NCBI GenBank assembly: GCA_022712335.1
Contig: JALAGR010000077.1
Span: 1 to 8,072, forward strand
DNA: 8,072 nt
Direction of reading: 5' to 3'
Source: Pediococcus sp.
Lineage (GTDB): Bacteria; Bacillota; Bacilli; Lactobacillales; Lactobacillaceae
Position 1 is the first letter of the stretch. Every line of letters starts with the position of its first letter. Positions 6,145-8,072 of this stretch are shown here, in pieces. A program made the translations under genes and the position numbers. Below the pieces are notes generated by a model. It searched no databases, was not told the DNA's origin, and saw only the letters and a list, made by a program, of their open reading frames with translations.

Positions 6145-6177
6145 AAGCGGTAGTTGAGGTGTGAACCTAATTTAATA

Positions 6178-6217
6178 CATAAAAAATACGACAAGAATTT
6201 TTGTCGTATTTTTTATG
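6178..6217 (+). terminator. Terminator after the EAL gene
   Basis: A perfect 17-bp stem joins 6178-6194 and 6201-6217 (core AATACGACAA/TTGTCGTATT) with loop GAATTT. The right arm contains TTTTTT. The A-rich left arm means it could work on either strand, but the position fits the end of the EAL gene. Confidence 0.9.
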
Positions 6218-6226
6218 CATTTATAA

Positions 6227-6493
6227 AGTGCTAAAAATTTATCAGCAAATCCAGATGGTATTCATATTAATGCCGAATCACAAAGAAGATTTGGAGTTCG
6301 ATATTACGAAGCATTCGCTAACAAAATGGATGTAAAACAAGAACTTAAGGATGAAACTGAGCAACTTGATCAAATTTATCTTCGTCAAGTAACCCACAAC
6401 GAAAATATTTATTTATTGAGTCGAGATTTTGCATTAGGACGGATTACGTACCAACAATTTACGGAAAATTTACAGGATATAACGACAGAATAA
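6227..6493 (+). pseudogene. Start-less open frame, probable 3' remnant of a gene
   Basis: An 88-codon frame runs from just after an in-frame stop (6224-6226) to TAA at 6491-6493. It reads SAKNLSANPDGIHINAESQ at its start and ends with RDFALGRITYQQFTENLQDI. Composition and codon use look like real protein. The ending resembles the short helical LL..G.IT..EF motif of SHOCT-like C-terminal domains. There is no ATG, GTG or TTG with an SD. The first in-frame ATG (6326-6328) would leave 55 residues and also lacks an SD. The open frame begins only about 10 nt after the EAL terminator, so a deletion probably removed the 5' end. Family not recognised; it could alternatively be a small gene with an unusual start. 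Confidence 0.6.
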
Positions 6494-6530
6494 TTTAGAG
6501 TGATTTCGAAAAATAAATCATATAAATTAA

Positions 6531-6568
6531 AACGACCCCAAAGTTAGTAGAACTAACTTGAGGTCGTT
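6531..6568. terminator. Bidirectional terminator between the remnant and the DUF1836 gene
   Basis: AACGACC...AAGTTAG (6531-6547) pairs with CTAACTT..GGTCGTT (6553-6568), two 7-bp helices around a small internal loop, with terminal loop TAGAA. T-rich sequence follows on the + strand, and on the - strand the stem leads into GTTTTAATTT. It ends 4 nt from the stop codon of the - strand gene, so it most likely serves that gene. Confidence 0.8.
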
Positions 6569-6571
6569 ATT

Positions 6572-7027
6572 TTATTTCACGATTTTTTGTTCCAATGCTC
6601 TTTTATACAAAACAGCTCGAATTGCCAATTCTAATGGTGAGAACGTCTGGACTGGTTCTTCTAAATGGCCGATTTCACGATTGAAGTTCAGCACAAACTG
6701 ATTGAAGTAGGCTTCGATATTTTCTGTGGCTAGAAGTTGCTTGATGGTATCTAACGCAAAAGTTGTTTTAAGAACGCTGATCATCATAATTGAAGCGATG
6801 TGCTCAGCGTTGTATTTTTTCTTGATAGGACGCGAAACGAGTTCCATTTTGACATAGCTATTAATCATGGTTTTGGTAATCTGTGTACCCAAAATGGGCG
6901 TTAGATATTTATTGGTTTCTTGAATGACTTGATCCATGTAGAGCTCCAAGTCGGGAAATTGCTTGAATTCAGGCAAACGTAGTTGTTTAAACTCCTGAAG
7001 CCAAGCTTGGTAAGTTTCTTCTGTCAT
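6572..7027 (-). CDS. DUF1836-domain protein
   Basis: A 151-residue cytoplasmic protein matching the DUF1836 family of Firmicutes. The characteristic order is visible: PEFKQFPDLELYMDQVI (about 19-35), then ITKTMINSYVKMELVSRPIKKKYNAEHIASIMMISVLK (about 50-87). This central part looks like a MerR-type helix-turn-helix with a wing (MINSYVK... RPIKKKY), so DNA binding is a reasonable guess, but no member function is relied on here. The C-terminal half is helical. The start is the ATG at 7027. GGAGG lies 8 nt before it and overlaps the in-frame ATG at 7042, which itself has no SD, so the 5-residue longer version is unlikely. It is divergent from the hemolysin III gene. Confidence 0.85.
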   Translation of the reverse strand: MTEETYQAWLQEFKQLRLPEFKQFPDLELYMDQVIQETNKYLTPILGTQITKTMINSYVKMELVSRPIKKKYNAEHIASIMMISVLKTTFALDTIKQLLATENIEAYFNQFVLNFNREIGHLEEPVQTFSPLELAIRAVLYKRALEQKIVK

Positions 7028-7087
7028 CGGTAAATCCTCCATATAATATCATAGCATAAGTTTTCTTTAAGTTGATATCCATTTCGC

Positions 7088-7116
7088 TTTACGTAGAATA
7101 TAATTCTATGTATAAT
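7088..7116 (+). promoter_or_regulatory. Promoter of the hemolysin III gene with dyad in the spacer
   Basis: TTTACG (7088-7093) and TATAAT (7111-7116) are 17 bp apart. The spacer holds an inverted repeat TAGAAT-ATA-ATTCTA, extended with one mismatch to ACGTAGAAT/ATTCTATGT (7091-7111). That is a typical place for an operator. A second small inverted repeat, ACATCA/TGATGT (7118-7123 with 7133-7138), lies in the 5' leader. Confidence 0.6.
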
Positions 7117-7154
7117 GACATCAACAACTACATGATGTGAAATGAGGGATAGAA

Positions 7155-7793
7155 ATGGAGCAAACACGAAAAAGTCAGATATTATATGAAGTTTGGAATG
7201 CGATTTCGCACGGGATTGCCTTTTTTAGTAGTTTAGGTTTGGTAATTTTATTAATCCTAAAAGCTGTAGCGCAAAATTTGTCGCCAGCTGCGATTACGAG
7301 TCTGGTTATTTATGGAGCAAGCTTACTGATGTTGTATCTGGCATCGACGTTGTTCCATTGTCTAGCTTTCACAAAGGCAAGACGAGTTTTTCAAATTTTT
7401 GACCACAGTAATATTTTTCTGTTGATTGCAGGTACATACACGCCGTACTGCATTATTTTTGTTGGTGGGCTCAATGGAATTTTAATGTTGAGCGCAATTT
7501 GGGCAATGGCTCTAGCGGGAATCATCACGCATATTTGGAGTAAAGGACGCTTCCAAAAAGTCGAAACGACGATCTATGTGATCATGGGTTGGATGTGCTT
7601 GTTAGCCAGTAAGGCGCTATATTCAAATTTAACACCGACGGGCTTTTGGCTATTGGTCGCAGGTGGAGTGGTGTTCACGGTCGGAGCGGTAATTTATAGT
7701 TTTCCAAGAATTCCGGGGCTACATTTGATATGGCACTTTTTCGTGATGGCGGGAACGGTGCTGATGTTCGGGTCGATTTATTTGAATATATAG
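7155..7793 (+). CDS. trhA: Hemolysin III / PAQR-family membrane protein (TrhA-like)
   Basis: A 212-residue integral membrane protein with about seven hydrophobic helices, the usual size of bacterial hemolysin III (YqfA/TrhA) proteins. The family's metal-site residues are all present: Ser64-x3-His68 in STLFH, Asp83 in FDHSNIF, and His190-x3-His194 in HLIWH. Other conserved blocks are YEVWNAISHG (11-20) and AGTYTPY (92-98). The eukaryotic relatives are adiponectin/progestin receptors with a zinc site and hydrolase-like architecture; in bacteria the family is linked to membrane energetics and fluidity, and the haemolysin name is historical. GAGGGA at 7145-7150 supports the start. The stop (TAG, 7791-7793) is immediately followed by the 122-bp repeat array, with no terminator visible between, so transcription may run into the array. 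Confidence 0.92.
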   Translation: MEQTRKSQILYEVWNAISHGIAFFSSLGLVILLILKAVAQNLSPAAITSLVIYGASLLMLYLASTLFHCLAFTKARRVFQIFDHSNIFLLIAGTYTPYCIIFVGGLNGILMLSAIWAMALAGIITHIWSKGRFQKVETTIYVIMGWMCLLASKALYSNLTPTGFWLLVAGGVVFTVGAVIYSFPRIPGLHLIWHFFVMAGTVLMFGSIYLNI

Positions 7794-7839
7794 GAAACAA
7801 GATGCGGATCAAAATGGGTAGACTTCGAGGATTGGCCTA

Positions 7840-7876
7840 ATCAAGTTCAATAGCCCGGAGGGGTGTTGTACTTGAT
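7840..7876 (+). other. Predicted RNA hairpin A of repeat unit 1
   Basis: ATCAAGT (7840-7846) pairs with ACTTGAT (7870-7876). Pairing continues inward through C-G, A-T, A-T, T-G and A-T, and the tip closes as CCC-GGA-GGG. The T-T at 7847/7869 and the G-G next to the CCC/GGG tip are mismatched. The unit 2 copy is at 7962-7998. At one paired position A-T in unit 1 becomes G-T in unit 2, keeping the pair. Confidence 0.55.
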
Positions 7877-7879
7877 GTA

Positions 7880-7898
7880 GCAAACCGGAGGGTCTTGC
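7880..7898 (+). other. Predicted RNA hairpin B of repeat unit 1, presenting an SD-like loop
   Basis: GCAAACC (7880-7886) pairs with GGT-TTGC (7891-7898, one bulged C), leaving loop GGAG. The loop holds the core of the Shine-Dalgarno sequence for the mini-ORF at 7900. The copy in unit 2 (8002-8020) is identical. The stem could modulate translation of that ORF. Confidence 0.45.
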
Positions 7899-7899
7899 C

Positions 7900-7962
7900 A
7901 TGAGGAGCTCAATTCAAAACAAGATGCGGAGCATGGCGGTTAAGAACCGAGGATTGGCCTAA
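7900..7962 (+). CDS. Putative 20-residue mini-protein encoded across repeat units 1 and 2
   Basis: ATG at 7900 is preceded by GGAGGG (7887-7892) with an ideal 7-nt spacing and runs 21 codons to TAA at 7960-7962. The product, MRSSIQNKM then RSMAVKNRGLA, is basic (two Lys and three Arg) with no acidic residue. It has no clear signal peptide or membrane segment. The next copy starts exactly 122 bp later, and the two differences between the copies (AGG/AGA Arg, TCA/TCG Ser) are both silent. It could be a real peptide gene, a regulatory short ORF, or an accidental frame in an RNA element. No family is recognised. Confidence 0.45.
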   Translation: MRSSIQNKMRSMAVKNRGLA

Positions 7963-7998
7963 TCAAGTGCGATAGCCCAGAGGGATGTTGTACTTGAT
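7962..7998 (+). other. Predicted RNA hairpin A of repeat unit 2
   Basis: ATCAAGTGCGATA pairs with TGTTGTACTTGAT position for position, with three G-U pairs. One G-A mismatch follows, and the tip is CCC-AGA-GGG. With 16 of 17 positions pairable it is a long hairpin. There is no following T-run, so it is not an intrinsic terminator. Confidence 0.55.
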
Positions 7999-8021
7999 GT
8001 AGCAAACCGGAGGGTCTTGCC

Positions 8022-8072
8022 ATGAGAAGCTCGATTCAAAACAAGATGCGGAGCATGGCGGTTAAGAACCGA
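8022..8072 (+). CDS. Second copy of the mini-ORF, cut by the window end
   Basis: ATG 8022 with GGAGGG at 8009-8014 gives 17 visible codons that translate identically to the first copy (MRSSIQNKM then RSMAVKNR). If unit 3 continues like unit 2 it will end GLA-stop 12 nt beyond the window. It is partial only because the sequence ends. Confidence 0.4.
   Translation, partial: MRSSIQNKMRSMAVKNR

Larger units (their letters stand above)
7795..8072 (+). repeat. Tandem array of 122-bp units, continuing beyond the window
   Basis: The motif CAAGATGCGG recurs at 7798, 7920 and 8042, an exact period of 122 bp. Unit 1 is 7798-7919, unit 2 is 7920-8041, and unit 3 is cut by the window end. Similarity begins at 7795, right behind the hlyIII stop codon. 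Units 1 and 2 differ at only 6 of 82 positions from unit position 41 to 122, and in a concentrated block at unit positions 11-30 (about 11 of 20 positions). Unit 3 equals unit 2 throughout its visible 31 bases. By hand count unit 2 is 61/122 G+C, above the flanking genes. Each unit contains two hairpins, an SD and a mini-ORF. No family of repeats is recognised. Confidence 0.95.

Noticed and set aside
7028..7042. Upstream ATG start (7042) for the DUF1836 gene.
   Set aside because: The GGAGG SD overlaps this ATG and serves the ATG at 7027 instead.
7809..7901. Reverse-strand frames in the repeat units starting MARPSGLLHQVQHPSGL (7809-7901 and 7940-8023).
   Set aside because: They have no SD before the ATG, differ in length and C terminus between units, and contain non-silent changes (S/L, H/N). 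The forward frame fits better, though the reverse one is kept as an alternative if transcription proves to be antisense.
8011..8052. tRNA-like T-arm around CTCGATTC in the repeat.
   Set aside because: No matching acceptor, D or anticodon stems can be formed around it.
7795..8072. CRISPR array or plasmid iterons.
   Set aside because: The period of 122 bp with near-complete identity leaves no separate unique spacers, and the unit is far longer than iterons.

Overview
The window looks like chromosomal DNA of a low-GC Gram-positive bacterium of the Lactobacillaceae. Reasons: strong AGGAGG-type ribosome binding sites, A/T-rich codon use, short gaps with clear hairpin-plus-T-run terminators, and the gene content (LysM surface protein, Nox-type flavoprotein NADH oxidase, DUF1836 protein, hemolysin III/PAQR protein, lone EAL protein). 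The genus cannot be fixed by eye.

Layout. (1) 70-1908, + strand: a secreted LysM protein with a very acidic Asp/Ser/Glu tail, then a small membrane-anchored protein, closed by a terminator at 1928-1987. (2) 2001-3972, + strand: a MerR/TipA-type regulator behind a textbook MerR promoter (19-bp spacer with a perfect dyad) and with a second, well-placed internal start that would yield a free ligand-binding domain. Next comes a Gdx/SugE-type small multidrug resistance exporter with its own promoter and an attenuator-like leader (candidate guanidine riboswitch), then a pentapeptide-repeat protein 22 nt downstream. (3) 4007-5368, - strand: Nox, convergent with the pentapeptide gene through a shared bidirectional terminator. 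(4) 5464-6144, + strand: a stand-alone EAL-domain protein that keeps the catalytic residues, divergent from nox. (5) 6227-6493: an open frame of 88 codons with no usable start, probably the 3' remnant of a gene. (6) 6572-7027, - strand: DUF1836 protein. (7) 7155-7793, + strand: hemolysin III/PAQR protein. (8) 7795 to the window end: a tandem array of exact 122-bp period that begins at the hlyIII stop codon and runs off the window.

Most of the window is ordinary accessory and housekeeping content. The part least explained by known families is the 122-bp array. Each unit carries two predicted RNA hairpins, a strong Shine-Dalgarno sequence and a 20-codon mini-ORF. The only two differences between the two visible ORF copies are synonymous, and the unit is about 50% GC against an A/T-rich background. 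The second most interesting point is the regulatory logic around the TipA-like regulator and the guanidinium-type exporter.
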